From Mycobacterium ostraviense (lineage in GTDB: Bacteria > Actinomycetota > Actinomycetes > Mycobacteriales > Mycobacteriaceae), in contig NZ_NKRE01000001.1 of NCBI RefSeq assembly GCF_002705925.1, positions 1,127,122-1,174,723 on the forward strand: DNA of 47,602 nt, written 5' to 3'. Made by a program: the position numbers and the translations under genes. How positions within the stretch are numbered: position 1 is the stretch's first letter; every line of letters begins with the position of its first letter. The notes below the pieces were generated by a model. The model searched no databases. It was not told where the DNA came from and saw only the letters and a list, made by a program, of their open reading frames with translations. This document shows, piece by piece, positions 1 to 12,354 of this stretch.

Positions 1-132
1 CAACAACGCCATCCACCACCACGCGCAACGGATGCCAAGGTGACTCGAGCCCCAATTTTCCTGCACCACGGCGGGGCACACGCCCCTGGGGAACTAGCCT
101 GATAAAAGTCCCCCCAGCGAAGCTAGTCGTTG

Positions 133-828
133 CTAGTCGACGTTGAGGGGTTCGTTCCATTTCGACAGGGTCAGCTCGACCGCCCCGGACCCGATGTCGA
201 TGTTTGCCCGCACGAGGCGGTGCGAACCGTCCGAGGCGATCCACACGGTCGCCGGCCTGGGCTGCCGGGCTGCAGGATCCAACATCTTGACGGTGTCGGT
301 CGGGACGGTTCCGCTGATCTTGGTGGTGGGAATTCCGTCGATCACCTCCGAGCCTTGTGACTGCAGATTGGTGATTCCCGAGAGTACCTTCGCCACCCCG
401 TTGCTGGGATCAACCACCCGTGAGGCTGCCAAGTCGGAGATGGAGCCCAGGTTGGTCCAGTCATCGAACAGCTTCACCGAGATGTTGTCGTCCTTGGTGC
501 GGAACGGAACGTCCGGCTGGCCCTGATAGGTGCACACGCCTTTCGCGGCGAGCGGATTGGCCCGGACATCGACGTCGGCGCTGGTGATACCGAGCAAACT
601 GTCGACTTTCCCGGACGTTCGAATCGCCACGTGCACGCTCGTCAAAGACTTCGTCGCCTCGAGCGACTGCTTGACCTCGGCCACCAGCGCGGGGTCGCTC
701 GTCGTACTGACCGAACTGTGCGCCTCGGATTCGGGTTTGTCGGCAGCGCAGCCGGGTAGCCACAGCACCAGGCCGGCGGCCACCGCCACCAGAAGGGCGA
801 AAGTCACCGGCGGTTTCCGTTCGTTCAT
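133..828 (-). CDS. lppX: LppX-like lipoprotein of DIM/PGL export
   Basis: This is a 231-residue secreted lipoprotein. The N-terminus has a charged start, a hydrophobic stretch and a lipobox LPGC with the lipidated cysteine at residue 27. The mature part matches the LppX/LprG fold family, and length and sequence agree with M. tuberculosis LppX (Rv2945c), which binds phthiocerol dimycocerosates and helps move them to the outer layer. The ATG at 828 has a good ribosome site (GAGAGGATGA) just upstream. It lies downstream of pks15/1 on the same strand, as in M. tuberculosis, which supports a role in exporting the lipid made by the neighbouring genes. The 343-base gap to pks15/1 suggests its own promoter. 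Confidence 0.93.
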   Translation of the reverse strand: MNERKPPVTFALLVAVAAGLVLWLPGCAADKPESEAHSSVSTTSDPALVAEVKQSLEATKSLTSVHVAIRTSGKVDSLLGITSADVDVRANPLAAKGVCTYQGQPDVPFRTKDDNISVKLFDDWTNLGSISDLAASRVVDPSNGVAKVLSGITNLQSQGSEVIDGIPTTKISGTVPTDTVKMLDPAARQPRPATVWIASDGSHRLVRANIDIGSGAVELTLSKWNEPLNVD

Positions 829-1171
829 TGCTCATCCTCTCGATGATGTTTCGCCCGAACCGCTCGCAACGCGTGCGGCACCGACCCAACACACAGACCA
901 GTCAAGCCACCACAGCGCAGCTAGACAGCGACGACGTTCACCGGTCCGGTACCCTGTCGCGGTCCTTTCCCGGCCCTCTCCGGCCCCCGTGATCCGCCGT
1001 GTGTCGGCCGATCAACCCAGCCGACTATAGGTTCGGTGCGTCCACACTAACCCGGCACGGTACCGCCCGGGCGGCCGTCGCCAACCCGGCATCCGAGCGG
1101 CATGACGGGCCATCGGCACCCGGGTACTGCTGGGCCGATGCCGCGACCCTGCCAGTGCCGGCCGGACCGTG
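829..1171. other. Intergenic gap lppX - pks15/1
   Basis: There is no convincing gene in these 343 bases. On the minus strand a TATAGT hexamer (about 1024-1029) could be the -10 of an lppX promoter, but no good -35 accompanies it. No clear terminator hairpin was seen after pks15/1. Confidence 0.4.
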
Positions 1172-4100
1172 CTACGCATGGACCGACAACTTCTCTTCGT
1201 CCTCTTCGTCGCGTTCGGCATGCGGTGAGTGGTCACCATTGGAGTCGGGACGGATTTGCCGGGCGATGTAGTCGGCGACAGCGGTCGGGGTGGGATGGTC
1301 CAAGATCACGGTGGGCGGCAGGGTCAGCCCGGTGGCGTTCTTGAGACGGTTGCGTAGCTCGACGGCGGTCAGCGAGTCGAAGCCCAGGTCTTGGAACCCG
1401 CTGTCGGGGTCGATGTCCTCGGGAGCGGGACGACCCAGCACCGCCGCGGCCTGCGACCGCACTATCCCTACCAGCAGGCCGTGTTGCTCGTCGGGGGCCA
1501 GCCCGTGGAGGCGTTGGGCGAGCGCCGACTTCGATTGGGTGGCATCTGCGGTGTCGTCGATTTGGCGTCGCCGGGGGCGGCGGGCGAGCCCGCTGAACAA
1601 TGCCGGCAAGCCGCCGGCCTGGGCCCGGGCGTTGAGTGCGGCCCGGTCCAGGCGAGTCGCGACCATGACGGGGTGATCGATCGTCAGCGCGGCGTCAAAC
1701 AACTCCAGCGCCTGCTCCGGGCTCATGGCGACCAGCCCGCTACGGCTCATCCGGGCCAGATCACGCTCACTCAAATGAGCGGTGATGGCGCTGGTTTGCT
1801 CCCACAACCCCCACGCCAGGGATGTTCCCGCCAGGCCCGCGACCTGCCGGTGAGCGGCCAGTCCGTCCAGGAACGCGTTCGCCGCCGAGTAGTTGCCCTG
1901 CCCCGGAGAGCCCACCGTTGCCGCGATCGAGGAGCACAGCACAAACATCGACAAATCCAGACCCCGGGTGGCCTCGTGCAGGTTCCAGGCCGCGTCCACC
2001 TTGGCCCGCAACACCGTGTCGATCCGGTCCGGCGTCAGCGAGCTGATCACCGCGTCGTCGACCACCCCTGCGGCGTGAATCACCCCGCGCACCGGCGGCC
2101 ACTCCGCCGCAAGCTGCGTGAACAAGCCTGCGACCGCGTCCCGATCGGCCACGTCGCAGGCCACCACCTGCACCCGGGCACCCGCGTCCGCCAACTCGGC
2201 GGCGAGCTCGGCCGCCCCCGCGGCGCGATCGCCCCGCCGACTGGCCAGCACCACATGACGCACGCGAAAGGCGTTGACCAGGTGACGTGCCAGTACCGCA
2301 CCGACCATCCCGGTGGCACCGGTGATCAGCACGGTGCTGTCGGTCAGCCCGTCGGGCAACGCCGAGGGCATGGTCAACACCACCTTGCCGATGTGGCGGG
2401 CCTGGCTCATGAACCGGAATGCCGCCGGCGCGCAGCGCACATCCCAGGTGGTGACCGGCAGCCGATGCAACACCTGGGTGTCGAACAGCTCCTTCACCTC
2501 ACGAAGCATCGCCTGCATGCGCACCGGACCGGCCTCCGACAGGTCAAACGCCCGATACCGCACGCCCGGATAGTTGGCGGCGATCTTCTGCGGATCGCGG
2601 ATATCGGTCTTGCCCATCTCGAGGAACCGCCCGCCGCGGACCAGCAAACGCAGCGAAGCGTCCACGAACTCGCCGGCCAGCGAGTCGAGCACCACATCGA
2701 CCCCGCGGCCTTCGGTGACCGCCAAAAACTTTTCCTCGAACTCACAGGTGCGGGAATCGCCGATATGGTCGTCGTCGATCCCCATGGCGCGCAACGTGTC
2801 CCATTTGCCGCGGCTGGCGGTGACGAAAACTTCCACTCCCCAGTGGCGAGCCAGCTGCACCGCCGCCATGCCCACGCCGCCAGTGCCGGCGTGGATGAGC
2901 ACCGATTCGCCCCCCTTGATCTCGGCCAGGTCCGACAACCCGAACAAAGCCGTCAAGAACACCACCGGCACCGCTGCGGCCTCCGCGAACGACCAGCCGC
3001 GGGGTGCCCGGACAACCAGTTGCTGGTCCACCACCGCCAGCGGGCCGGCGCCACCCAGGAAGCCCATCACCGCGTCGCCGACGGCCACACCGTTTACCTC
3101 GGGACCGGTCTCGATCACCACTCCGGCGCCTTCGGCACCCAGCGGTGGCGCCTGGCCCGGATACATCCCCAACGCGGCCACCACATCGCGGAAATTGACC
3201 CCGACGGCTGCCACGGCCACCCGCACCTGCCCCGCCTGCAGCGGTGCCCGGGCCTCCGGGCAGGGCTGGATCACCAGATCCTCCAGAGTCCCGCCGCCAC
3301 CGGCGGCCAACCGCCACGCCTCTTCGGCGGGCAGCGCCAGCAGCGGCGGCGCCGGGGCCAGCCGGGCGTTGTGCACCACGCCGCCGCGCACCACCAGCTG
3401 GGGTTCGCCGACGGCGGCCAGCGCCACAGCATCCACCCCCCGATCCACCGGTGCGTCGGTGTCGACCAACACGATCCGGCCGGGTTGTTCGGCCTGTGCC
3501 GAACGAACCAGACCCCACACCGCTGCGCCAGCCAGATCGCTGACATCCTCACCCGGCAATCCCACGGCGCCGCGGGTCAGCACCACCAAGGTGCCGGCCC
3601 GGTCGGTGCCCAGCCAGGACTGCAACACCTGCAAGGCGGCGTGGGTGGCCGCATATGTCGAGCCCACCGCATCCGCGCCGGCAGAACCGCACTCCCACAC
3701 CACCACGGCGGCATCGCCGGCCCCGGCGCCATTGCCGTTGGCGCTCGCCGGCATACCCGCAGCAGCGGCGCAATAGTCCTCCCAAGACAGCACCGACAGC
3801 ACCGCGGGTTGGCCAGAGTCGTCAACACTGTTGTGGTTCAACGACATTGGTGACCAGATCACTTCCAGTGGCCCCTGGTCCGGCCCGCGGCCGGCCGCGT
3901 TCACCGCGGCGCGTAACTGCTCGGCCGTCGTCGCCCGGGTCACCAGGGCGCCGACCGTCAGCACCGGCAGCCCCTCGGCATCGGCGATCTCGACCGAGAT
4001 GGCATCGGCGCCTGCCGAGGCGAGACGGGCCCGTACCCGCCCGGCGCCGCCGGCGTGCAGCGACACCCCGCGCCAGCAGAACGGCAGCATCGTCTCGGTG

Positions 4101-7100
4101 GTCTCGATAGCCAATCCCAGGGCATGCAGCACCGCGTCCAGCACGGCCGGGTGCATCCCCATCCCCTCGACCGCCACCCCGTGCTGCGCTGGAGCAACCA
4201 CCTCGGCGAACAGCTCCGACTCGCGCCGCCAGACCGCCACCAGCCCCTGGAATGCCTTGCCGTAGGCATAACCGCGGGCGGCCAACCGTTCGTACCCGTC
4301 AGAAATGTCGACAATCTCGGCACCCTCCGGCGGCCACACCGACAAGTCCGCCGAGGCCTGCGCGGGGCTCTCCCCGAGGGTGCCCATGGCATGCAGCAAC
4401 CACTCCCCGTCGCAGTGGTCACCGCGGGAATACACCGATACCGCCCGGGTTCCCGCGTCATCGGCGGCGCCGACCACCACCTGTACCTTGACCCCCGCGC
4501 CAGGGTGCATCACCAGCGGCGCGGCCAGGATCAGCTCGTCGATGACCGCACAGCCGACCTCGTCGGCGGCGCGGATGACCAACTCCACAAAACCCGCCCC
4601 GGGGAACAGCACCACCCCGCCGACGACGTGATCGGCCAGCCACGGTTGATCGGACAATGACAACCGGCCTGTCAATACCACTCCGTCGGAGTCGGGCCGC
4701 TCGACCACCGCACCCAGCAACGCATGTTCGGTCGGGCCCAGACCCAGACCGACCGCGTCGGCGGGCCCGTCGCCGCCCGGCGTCTCCCAAAACCGCCGCC
4801 GCTGAAAGGCATACGTGGGCAAGTCGACCCGCCGCCCACCCGAGCCGGCGAACACCGCGGGCCAATCCACCGGCACCCCAGTGGTGAACAACTGGCCGGC
4901 CGCACCCATTGCAGCGGCTAATTCGGGACGGTCTTTGCCGAGCATCGACACCACGACCGCCTCAGCCGGGGCCAACGACTGCTCGATGGAGCTCGTCAAA
5001 CCACTGCCGGGACCGACCTCGATGAAGTGCGTCGCGCCGAGCTGCTGTACCTGGCGCGCGCTGTCGGCAAAACGCACCGGCCGGCGGACATGATCGACCC
5101 AATACGGCGCTGACCCGAAATCACCTGTGGTGCTGGCTAATTCGCCCGTGACGTTCGACACCAGGCCGATTTGCGGCGTCCGCGGCTCGAACCGGGCCGC
5201 AATCCGCGTGAACTCGTCGAGCATCGGCTCCATCAGTGGCGAATGAAAAGCATGCGACACCGTCAACCGGTGCACCCGCCGACCTTGCTCGGCAAAGCGA
5301 TCCGCAATCGCGCTCACGGCAGCCTCGGCGCCGGAGATGGTCACCGATCCGGGCGCATTGATCGCGGCGATGCCCACCCCCTCGCCCAGCAACGGCATCA
5401 CCTCTTTTTCAGCAGCGGCCACCGCCACCATCGCCCCACCCGCCGGCAGCGCCTGCATCAACCGTCCCCGCGCCACCACCAACATCGCCGCGTCCGCCAG
5501 CGTCAACACCCCGGCCACGTACGCCGCCGACAACTCCCCCACCGAGTGGCCCATCACGAAATCGGGCTGCACCCCCCAGCGCCGCAACACCGCGAACAAC
5601 GCCACCTCGACCGCGAACAGCGCCGGCTGAGCAAACTCGGTGGTGTCCAGCAACGCCGCATCGCCACCCCAGACAACGTCGCGCAGCGGCAATCTCAGAT
5701 GCTGATCCAACTCATCGGCCACTTCGTCGAACGCTTCGGCGAATATCGGCAGCCGCTCGTACAACTCGCGGCCCATCCCGAGGCGCTGGGCGCCCTGACC
5801 GGGAAACACCACCACCGCCTTGCCCACCGGACCCGCTTGACCCACCGCGACGCCCGCACCCGGGTCACCATCGGCCACGCTGGTCAGCCCCGCGATCAAC
5901 GCCTGCCGGTCGGCGCCGACCACCACGGCTCGATGCTCGAACACCGACCGACCGGCAAGCGTGCAGCCCACGTCGAGCGGATCCAACGCCGGGTCGGCCT
6001 GCACATGGGCCGCCAATCGGCTCGCCTGCGCCGTCAACGCCTCAGCCGATTTCGCCGACACCACCCACGGCATCACCGACAACCGCTGTCCGCCCCCGGT
6101 GGTTTGGTCCGCCGCTACCGGGGCCGGCGCGGGTGCCTGCTCCAGGATCACGTGGGCGTTGGTGCCGCTGATCCCGAACGAGGACACTCCGGCCCGGCGC
6201 GGACGCCCGCCAACCGGCCAGTCCCGGGCCTCGGTCAACACCGACACCGCGCCGGTTTCCCAATCCACCCGCGGCGAAGGCGCATCCACGTGCAGCGTCG
6301 CCGGCATCAGACCATGCCGCATCGCCTGCACCATCTTGATGACCCCGGCAACCCCCGCCGCAGCCTGGGTATGACCCATGTTCGACTTGATCGAGCCCAC
6401 CCACAACGGCTGCTCTGCAGGACGGCCTTGCCCGTACGTGGCCAACAACGCATTCGCTTCGATGGGGTCACCCAACGTGGTGGCCGTCCCGTGCGCCTCC
6501 ACCACGTCCACGTCCGCCGCGGTCAGCCCGGCACTGCCCAACGCCGCCCTGATGACCCGCTGCTGGGCCAGCCCGTTGGGCGCGGTCAAACCATTGGAGG
6601 CACCGTCCTGATTGACGGCGCTGCCACGCACCACCGCCAGCACCGAGTGCCCCAACCGCAGCGCATCCGAGAGCCGCTCGAGGACCACCACACCGGCGCC
6701 CTCACCCCAGCCGGTCCCATCGGCCGCCGCGGCGAACGCCTTGCAGCGACCGTCGGCAGCCAGCCCCCGCTGCCGACTGAACCCGACGAAGATCGACGGC
6801 AACCCCATCACCGTCACCCCGCCGGCCAACGCCAGGTCGCACTCCCCCGAGCGCAACGACGCCATCGCCCAGTGGATGGCCACCAACGACGAGGAGCAGG
6901 CGGTGTCCACCGACACCGCCGGGCCTTCCAGGCCCAACACGTAGGAAACCCGACCCGAGGCCACGCTGACCGCCGTGCCGGTCAACCCGTACCCTTGCAG
7001 CCCCCCGGTTTCCTTGCTGCCATAACTCGGCGCGAAGATGCCGGTGAACACCCCGGTCGCCGACCCCCGCAACGACAGCGGGTCAATTCCCGCGTGCTCC

Positions 7101-7528
7101 AACGCCTCCCACGAAACCTCCAGCATCAACCGCTGCTGGGGATCCATCGCCAACACCTCGCCGGGGGCGATCCCGAAAAACCCGGCGTCAAAACCCGCGG
7201 CATCGTCTAAGAACGCACCCCAGCGCGTATAGGTCTTGCCCTCGGCATCGGGATCCGGATCGAACAGCCCCTCCACATCCCAGCCGCGATCCGTCGGAAA
7301 CTCCGACACCAGGTCCCGACCCTCGGCGACCACCTCCCACAACTTCTCCGCGGAATCGACCCCGCCCGGAAAGCGACACCCGATCCCCACCACCGCCACC
7401 GGTTCGGTGGCCCGCTGTTCGTAATCCCGCAGCCGGGCGCGTGCCTCATCGAGTTCGACAGCAACCTTTTTCAGATAGCGGAAGAGCTTTTCGCTCTGCT
7501 GGTCGGCGCCTTCCATGCTCGTCGTCAT
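1172..7528 (-). CDS. pks15/1: Pks15/1 type I polyketide synthase (PGL-specific)
   Basis: This is a single-module iterative polyketide synthase of about 2118 residues that extends p-hydroxybenzoyl units with malonyl-CoA to p-hydroxyphenylalkanoate, the PGL precursor. Domains in order are a short docking helix, ketosynthase (DTACSSS, active cysteine near residue 211), acyltransferase (GHSVGE, with HAFHS typical of malonyl specificity), dehydratase (HVVGG..FPGAG), enoyl reductase (about 1420-1720), ketoreductase (about 1740-1920) and an acyl carrier domain (GFDSL near 2050). The frame is continuous, unlike the split pks15 and pks1 of PGL-negative M. tuberculosis strains. The ATG at 7528 is preferred because GAGGAG sits 9 bases upstream; a GTG at 7534 is the alternative. 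It begins 16 bases after fadD22 and is presumably in the same operon. Confidence 0.95.
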   Translation of the reverse strand: MTTSMEGADQQSEKLFRYLKKVAVELDEARARLRDYEQRATEPVAVVGIGCRFPGGVDSAEKLWEVVAEGRDLVSEFPTDRGWDVEGLFDPDPDAEGKTYTRWGAFLDDAAGFDAGFFGIAPGEVLAMDPQQRLMLEVSWEALEHAGIDPLSLRGSATGVFTGIFAPSYGSKETGGLQGYGLTGTAVSVASGRVSYVLGLEGPAVSVDTACSSSLVAIHWAMASLRSGECDLALAGGVTVMGLPSIFVGFSRQRGLAADGRCKAFAAAADGTGWGEGAGVVVLERLSDALRLGHSVLAVVRGSAVNQDGASNGLTAPNGLAQQRVIRAALGSAGLTAADVDVVEAHGTATTLGDPIEANALLATYGQGRPAEQPLWVGSIKSNMGHTQAAAGVAGVIKMVQAMRHGLMPATLHVDAPSPRVDWETGAVSVLTEARDWPVGGRPRRAGVSSFGISGTNAHVILEQAPAPAPVAADQTTGGGQRLSVMPWVVSAKSAEALTAQASRLAAHVQADPALDPLDVGCTLAGRSVFEHRAVVVGADRQALIAGLTSVADGDPGAGVAVGQAGPVGKAVVVFPGQGAQRLGMGRELYERLPIFAEAFDEVADELDQHLRLPLRDVVWGGDAALLDTTEFAQPALFAVEVALFAVLRRWGVQPDFVMGHSVGELSAAYVAGVLTLADAAMLVVARGRLMQALPAGGAMVAVAAAEKEVMPLLGEGVGIAAINAPGSVTISGAEAAVSAIADRFAEQGRRVHRLTVSHAFHSPLMEPMLDEFTRIAARFEPRTPQIGLVSNVTGELASTTGDFGSAPYWVDHVRRPVRFADSARQVQQLGATHFIEVGPGSGLTSSIEQSLAPAEAVVVSMLGKDRPELAAAMGAAGQLFTTGVPVDWPAVFAGSGGRRVDLPTYAFQRRRFWETPGGDGPADAVGLGLGPTEHALLGAVVERPDSDGVVLTGRLSLSDQPWLADHVVGGVVLFPGAGFVELVIRAADEVGCAVIDELILAAPLVMHPGAGVKVQVVVGAADDAGTRAVSVYSRGDHCDGEWLLHAMGTLGESPAQASADLSVWPPEGAEIVDISDGYERLAARGYAYGKAFQGLVAVWRRESELFAEVVAPAQHGVAVEGMGMHPAVLDAVLHALGLAIETTETMLPFCWRGVSLHAGGAGRVRARLASAGADAISVEIADAEGLPVLTVGALVTRATTAEQLRAAVNAAGRGPDQGPLEVIWSPMSLNHNSVDDSGQPAVLSVLSWEDYCAAAAGMPASANGNGAGAGDAAVVVWECGSAGADAVGSTYAATHAALQVLQSWLGTDRAGTLVVLTRGAVGLPGEDVSDLAGAAVWGLVRSAQAEQPGRIVLVDTDAPVDRGVDAVALAAVGEPQLVVRGGVVHNARLAPAPPLLALPAEEAWRLAAGGGGTLEDLVIQPCPEARAPLQAGQVRVAVAAVGVNFRDVVAALGMYPGQAPPLGAEGAGVVIETGPEVNGVAVGDAVMGFLGGAGPLAVVDQQLVVRAPRGWSFAEAAAVPVVFLTALFGLSDLAEIKGGESVLIHAGTGGVGMAAVQLARHWGVEVFVTASRGKWDTLRAMGIDDDHIGDSRTCEFEEKFLAVTEGRGVDVVLDSLAGEFVDASLRLLVRGGRFLEMGKTDIRDPQKIAANYPGVRYRAFDLSEAGPVRMQAMLREVKELFDTQVLHRLPVTTWDVRCAPAAFRFMSQARHIGKVVLTMPSALPDGLTDSTVLITGATGMVGAVLARHLVNAFRVRHVVLASRRGDRAAGAAELAAELADAGARVQVVACDVADRDAVAGLFTQLAAEWPPVRGVIHAAGVVDDAVISSLTPDRIDTVLRAKVDAAWNLHEATRGLDLSMFVLCSSIAATVGSPGQGNYSAANAFLDGLAAHRQVAGLAGTSLAWGLWEQTSAITAHLSERDLARMSRSGLVAMSPEQALELFDAALTIDHPVMVATRLDRAALNARAQAGGLPALFSGLARRPRRRQIDDTADATQSKSALAQRLHGLAPDEQHGLLVGIVRSQAAAVLGRPAPEDIDPDSGFQDLGFDSLTAVELRNRLKNATGLTLPPTVILDHPTPTAVADYIARQIRPDSNGDHSPHAERDEEDEEKLSVHA

Positions 7529-7544
7529 CGCCACTTGCTCCTCT

Positions 7545-9665
7545 TCATGATTCGCCCAACTCCGAATCGATCAGCTGGAAAATTTCGTCGGGAGTCGAGG
7601 CGTCCTGGATCCGTTTGCCCAAGCGATCCCCGGCGTCGGTGATGGCGCCGAGGATGGCACGCAAACGGTCGGCCACGCGCCGCTTTTCGCCGTCCCCGAT
7701 CGTCAGCACCAGCTCGTCGATTCTTTTCAATTCCTCGTCGACTCGCCCCTTTGCGTCCATGCTCGCCGGCAGGGGCATGGCCATCCGGCCCGCCTGCCGG
7801 TCCCCACCGGACAGTTCAGCCTCCAAATATTGGGCCAGTCCCGATATCGAGCCGTAGTCCCACCCGACCGTCTCCGGCAGCCTCAGGCCGGTAGCCGCGG
7901 CCAATCGATGACAAAGTACGACTGTCATCTGGGAGTCAAAACCCAGCTCCGAGAACGCAACATCCCGATTGAGCGACTGCGGATCCGACTCGCCCAGCAT
8001 CTTGGCGGCCTCGGCAGACACCGCCTCCACCACCAGCCGGTGACGCTCTTGCTGCAACGCGGCCAGGCGTTCCTTCAGCGTCACTTCGCCGGCATGCCCG
8101 ACGACGGTGTGCACGGCAGCCGGCCGGTTGTCGAGCTGAAGATCCGCGTCAGTCCCGGGCTGGACCGACGAGAGTTCCCAGATCGGTTTCGCCGGGCTCG
8201 CGGCACGAAGCGCGCTGCGCAACAACTTTCCGTTGGCGGTCCGGGGAAGCCGCTCCACGACGGCGAGTCTGTGCGGCACCTTGAATGCGGACAGTCTGGT
8301 AAGCAACCCCCGGTGGATGTCTCGCATCACCGATTCATCGATGACCGCGTCGCGTGCCGGCACCAGGAATGCCTGCAGTGTCGACGCACCGGCGGCCTCC
8401 TTTACTCCGACAACCGCGACCTCAGCCACCGCGTCGTGCTCGACCACCAGTCGTTCGACTTCCCGCGGATTGACGTTGACGGCTCCGACGATTTCCGTGT
8501 CGTCCGCGCGGCAACGGTAGGAAACCCAACCCTCGGCGTCGATGCGCACCGCGTCGCGGGTGTCGAGCCACCCGTCATCCTCCACGGTCGGATCGGGACA
8601 ATTCCAGTAGCCGGTCGCGATCGATGGTCCCCGCACCCATAGATTTCCGTCCGCCCCGGGTTCTGCGGGTGCGCCATCCGGTGCCAGAACACGAATCTCG
8701 TAGGGCGGAAGAACTTTTCCCAGAGTTCCCGGACGCCATTCGTCGACGGTATTCGAGACGAAGGTCTGCCCCACTTCCGTCGATCCAATTCCGTCAAGAA
8801 TGGGGATACCGCCGAAGAATTCGATGAGCCGCTCGGCGAGGCCCATGTCGAGGGCCTCGCCCGCTGACACGATGCACCGGAGCGTCCGAAAAGACTCGGA
8901 AGAACATGTGTCGACGACTCTGGCAAAGAAATTCGGCACGCCGTAGAGCACCGACGGCTCGAATCTCTCGCACAGCGTGGCTGCCATTTCCGCACCCACC
9001 GGCAAAGGATTGATGACCGCGGAACCGCCTGTCGCAAGGGGGAACCAGACCGAATTACCCAGGCCATAGGCGAAATACATGCGCGCGGTACTCAGCCCCG
9101 TGTCGTGGGCCGTGAGCCGCAGCGCCTGGTGACACATGGCGTCGACAAATGTCAACGGGTCGGCGTGCCGATGGATGGCCGCTTTCGGCGGCCCGGTGGT
9201 ACCCGAGGTGTAGGTCGCGTATGCGTCAGCATCACCTTCGAGCTGCTCGTATTCTGCGGGCTCGGCCCGCGCCGCCGCCGACAACAGCTCGGCGGCATCG
9301 ACCACACCCGACGGGCGGAACCGGCCGCACAGCGGGCCGGAGGTGACAACGAGCGCCGGCTCGGTGTCGCGCTCCAGAAACGCGTGGTCGTCACGATGCA
9401 GATCCGGATTCGCCAGGAAAGCCATGGCGCCACGAGCCAGGCACGCCAGCAATAGCTGCACCAGCTCCGGTGAATCCGGAAGGCACAACAGGACGCGGTC
9501 CCCGGCGCCGAGGCCGCGGTGTCGCAGCACGTGCGCAAGCCGCGCGCCGCCGTCATGGATTTGGCCATGCGTGACGATCTCCGGCGCATAGTAGGCGGGC
9601 TGGTCATACCATCCCGCTTCCAATGCCCGCTCAGCCAGGAACCCTGCCAGGTTGCCATTCCGCAT
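7545..9665 (-). CDS. fadD22: FadD22 p-hydroxybenzoyl-AMP ligase/carrier
   Basis: This 706-residue protein adenylates p-hydroxybenzoate and loads it onto its own carrier domain for transfer to Pks15/1. The N-terminal ANL (adenylation) domain shows the phosphate loop [11 protein letters not shown] and [11 protein letters not shown]; the C-terminal carrier domain has the phosphopantetheine motif ELGFDSQ with serine near residue 578. Length and sequence match M. tuberculosis FadD22 (Rv2948c). It lies 15 bases from the chorismate lyase gene that makes its substrate and 16 bases from pks15/1 that accepts its product, so the three genes form one biochemical line. Confidence 0.95.
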   Translation of the reverse strand: MRNGNLAGFLAERALEAGWYDQPAYYAPEIVTHGQIHDGGARLAHVLRHRGLGAGDRVLLCLPDSPELVQLLLACLARGAMAFLANPDLHRDDHAFLERDTEPALVVTSGPLCGRFRPSGVVDAAELLSAAARAEPAEYEQLEGDADAYATYTSGTTGPPKAAIHRHADPLTFVDAMCHQALRLTAHDTGLSTARMYFAYGLGNSVWFPLATGGSAVINPLPVGAEMAATLCERFEPSVLYGVPNFFARVVDTCSSESFRTLRCIVSAGEALDMGLAERLIEFFGGIPILDGIGSTEVGQTFVSNTVDEWRPGTLGKVLPPYEIRVLAPDGAPAEPGADGNLWVRGPSIATGYWNCPDPTVEDDGWLDTRDAVRIDAEGWVSYRCRADDTEIVGAVNVNPREVERLVVEHDAVAEVAVVGVKEAAGASTLQAFLVPARDAVIDESVMRDIHRGLLTRLSAFKVPHRLAVVERLPRTANGKLLRSALRAASPAKPIWELSSVQPGTDADLQLDNRPAAVHTVVGHAGEVTLKERLAALQQERHRLVVEAVSAEAAKMLGESDPQSLNRDVAFSELGFDSQMTVVLCHRLAAATGLRLPETVGWDYGSISGLAQYLEAELSGGDRQAGRMAMPLPASMDAKGRVDEELKRIDELVLTIGDGEKRRVADRLRAILGAITDAGDRLGKRIQDASTPDEIFQLIDSELGES

Positions 9666-9680
9666 TACTGGGTGACCGCC

Positions 9681-10271
9681 CTAGCGCGCCGCAGTGATGA
9701 CATTCGAAAATTGGCGGCAATCGGCTTCTTCGTGCGGGACATCTTGGAATACGGTGCGAAGAAAATACTCGGTGATGACAATGATCGGCTGTCCGCCGGA
9801 CAAAATTCGGTAACGGCGCGCGACGGTTCTCCGGCGCGAATGCTGGTATCCGTCGAGAGCGAGCCAGCGGGGCGAGGCTCCGACCCAGACTTTGGCCGCC
9901 TCCTTGAATGTCTCGATGTAACTGGCTGCCATAACCTCGCCAATAGGATGATCCGTCCTGGTCAATCGCGCCACTATTTCGGCGGGCAGCAGATCAATGG
10001 CGACCAACGACTCCGCGGCCACAAACACGGTCCCTGAATTCCGGCCCTTGAGCAGGATATTTCGTTGCAGAACCCGGCCCGCCGCCGATTGGCCGAGCTC
10101 GACCATTTTCGGTGCGGCCCGCCGGATATGTTGATTGACAATCTGCACGACGATCTCTTCGTTGGCCACCACGTTGAGAATCCGGGTCAGGGTGCCATTG
10201 GTTGCGATGAGTATCCGAAGATCGCGATCGAGGTGTCGGATCTCTTCATCAGACAGCGTGCAGTCGGTCAT
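9681..10271 (-). CDS. Chorismate pyruvate-lyase (Rv2949c type)
   Basis: This 196-residue cytoplasmic enzyme belongs to the family that converts chorismate to p-hydroxybenzoate and pyruvate, the sole source of p-hydroxybenzoate for PGL in M. tuberculosis (Rv2949c). The sequence follows Rv2949c along its whole length, including a GRVLQR..LLKGRNS segment and a conserved GEVMAAS..ETFKE stretch. The ATG at 10271 is chosen because the protein then begins as Rv2949c does (MT-C-LSD-EI); an upstream in-frame ATG would add 18 residues without counterpart and overlap fadD29 further. It is tightly packed between fadD29 and fadD22 in an apparent operon. Confidence 0.93.
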   Translation of the reverse strand: MTDCTLSDEEIRHLDRDLRILIATNGTLTRILNVVANEEIVVQIVNQHIRRAAPKMVELGQSAAGRVLQRNILLKGRNSGTVFVAAESLVAIDLLPAEIVARLTRTDHPIGEVMAASYIETFKEAAKVWVGASPRWLALDGYQHSRRRTVARRYRILSGGQPIIVITEYFLRTVFQDVPHEEADCRQFSNVITAAR

Positions 10272-10314
10272 ATTCCATGTCTCGGGTAATGCGCAAACCC
10301 CCATACGTGTGCCG

Positions 10315-12174
10315 TCATGCGGCACCGTCCACGCGGGTGAATTCCTGGTTCAGGTAACGCTCGACGCAAGTTGAACGTCGGACCTTACCGCTGGTGGTGA
10401 CGGGAATCGAGCCCGGAGCCACCATAACGACATCCGCGACGCGTACCCGGTGTAAACGCGATATCGCGGACGTGACGTCGCGTTTGACCGTCCGCAGCCT
10501 ATTCGATGCCTCGTCGTCGGGGTGACCCCACGTCGTGACCTCGATGATGGTGACCAGCTGCTCGGTGCGGTCGTCGGGCACCGCTATCGCCACCACCCGG
10601 CCACCGGTGATCTCCTGGATCGTCGCCTCGATATCGTCGGGATAGTGGTTGGACCCATCCACCACCAACAGATCCTTGATACGGCCGGTGATGAACAGTT
10701 CGCCCTCGAACATGACGCCGAGATCTCCGGTCCGCAGCCACGGGCCGACCGGCGTGCCGGCCGAGGGATCGACGAGCTTTGCCCCGAAGGTCCGCTCGGT
10801 GAGTTCGGGGTTTCGCCAATAGCCCATGGCAACGTTGTCGCCCTGCACCCAGATCTCGCCGACGGTTCCCTCGCGAGTCTCCGTCCTGGTGTCGGGGTCG
10901 ACGATCCGCACGGTCGATGCCCGCGGCGTACCGTAACTGACCAGCTTGGCGCCCTCATCGGCGTCGTTCCCGCAGCGCTTCGCCCAGCCGGCCGCCAAGT
11001 ACTGGTAGTCGAAACAGACAGTCTTGGGCGGGCGTCCCGGTCCCGCGGTCGCCACGTACACCGTCGCCTCGGCGAGCCCGTACGAGGGCCGGATCGCAGT
11101 CTGGCTGAGGTTGAACTTGGCGAACCGGTCGATGAAACGCCGGACCGTGACGGGGTTTACGCGTTCGGCGCCGGTGGCGATCGCCCGCACGTGCCCGAGA
11201 TCGAGACCGGCCATATCGTCATCGGACGTTCTGCGCACCGCCAAGTCGAAGCCGAAATTCGGTGCGCTGGAAATCTGTCCACGATGTCTGCCCAGCAATT
11301 GCATCCAGCGGGCCGGCCGCTGCAGAAATGCCATTGGGCTTAGCAACACTGCGGTGTCCTGGTTGATCATCGGGAGAATGACGCCCAACATCAAGCCCAT
11401 GTCGTGATAGAACGGCAGCCACGACACCGCAGTTGACGGAACTTTTTCCGTGTCCCCGAGGTAATCGGACATCAGCTGTACGCAATTGGTGATGACGTTC
11501 TTGTGCGACAGGACAACACCGGCCGGCGAGCGGGTCGACCCCGACGTGTACTGGATGTAGGCCGTGCCCGGACGCGCGGGCGCGGTGGCGGCCAGTTCTC
11601 GCGGCGAGTCCAGGTCCAGCGAGTCGACCGCGACGACGACCGGTTCCCGGCCCTGCGCGGCGCGCGCATGCGGCACATACCTGGCGACCTCGTCGACGAC
11701 CGACGACGTCGTCAGAATGACGGTCGGCAGGGAATCCCGCAGGGCGGCGGATATTCGTTCGTCGTGGATGCCGAACTGCGGTACCGGCAGCGGAACGGCG
11801 ATCAGGCCGGCCTGCAGCGCACCCAGGAAGGCAACGATGTATTCCAGCCCCTGCGGGGCCAATATCGCAACCCGATCACCGCTCGACCCGCAGATCCTCA
11901 GCTCGTCCGCCACGATCGTCGCGCGCCGATAGACCTGCCACCAGGTGAGGGTTTCGGTAAACCCCTTCGCATCTACCTCGTAGTCAATGAACTTGTACGC
12001 CGCACGGTTGGGGTAGTGGCTGGCTGCCTTCTGCAGCAGATCGGTAAGCGACGACTCGCTCATGGCGAATCGCGTTGCGTTCCCATTCGGCGGTTGCACC
12101 GCTTGCGGATCCGCGATCCGTTCGGTTTGCGTTGCCACCTCGCCCCCAGCCTGAAATGACAAGTTCGTCTGCAT
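10315..12174 (-). CDS. fadD29: FadD29 long-chain fatty acyl-AMP ligase
   Basis: This 619-residue FAAL-type adenylating enzyme activates p-hydroxyphenylalkanoate as an acyl-adenylate for handover to the phthiocerol synthases (PpsA route). Signatures include YTSGSTR..GV, the [11 protein letters not shown] motif of FAALs, [12 protein letters not shown] and LRTGDLG. The start at ATG 12174 is supported by a GAAGG site 6 bases upstream and gives the same length I recall for M. tuberculosis FadD29 (Rv2950c); the frame is open further upstream but without similarity. It is upstream of, and co-directional with, the chorismate lyase, fadD22 and pks15/1. Confidence 0.94.
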   Translation of the reverse strand: MQTNLSFQAGGEVATQTERIADPQAVQPPNGNATRFAMSESSLTDLLQKAASHYPNRAAYKFIDYEVDAKGFTETLTWWQVYRRATIVADELRICGSSGDRVAILAPQGLEYIVAFLGALQAGLIAVPLPVPQFGIHDERISAALRDSLPTVILTTSSVVDEVARYVPHARAAQGREPVVVAVDSLDLDSPRELAATAPARPGTAYIQYTSGSTRSPAGVVLSHKNVITNCVQLMSDYLGDTEKVPSTAVSWLPFYHDMGLMLGVILPMINQDTAVLLSPMAFLQRPARWMQLLGRHRGQISSAPNFGFDLAVRRTSDDDMAGLDLGHVRAIATGAERVNPVTVRRFIDRFAKFNLSQTAIRPSYGLAEATVYVATAGPGRPPKTVCFDYQYLAAGWAKRCGNDADEGAKLVSYGTPRASTVRIVDPDTRTETREGTVGEIWVQGDNVAMGYWRNPELTERTFGAKLVDPSAGTPVGPWLRTGDLGVMFEGELFITGRIKDLLVVDGSNHYPDDIEATIQEITGGRVVAIAVPDDRTEQLVTIIEVTTWGHPDDEASNRLRTVKRDVTSAISRLHRVRVADVVMVAPGSIPVTTSGKVRRSTCVERYLNQEFTRVDGAA

Positions 12175-12354
12175 GATCATCCTTCGGCTCTTGACGGAAG
12201 AGAGTACGGACGTTTTGCTGCCGTGTCCTTCGAATCGGAATCGGCGCACAAACGGCTCGTAGATTGCCCGGAAGCGCAACGCCACATCGATGAGGCCCCA
12301 CGACAATAACAGGGTCCCCGCCGCGCTGCCCGCGGCCCAGAATTAACCCGATCG

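Noticed and set aside
1391..7210. Very long open frames on the plus strand opposite pks15/1 (820 and 679 codons)
   Set aside because: They are antisense to conserved catalytic domains, low in complexity and typical of GC-rich shadow frames; no ribosome sites or family motifs.
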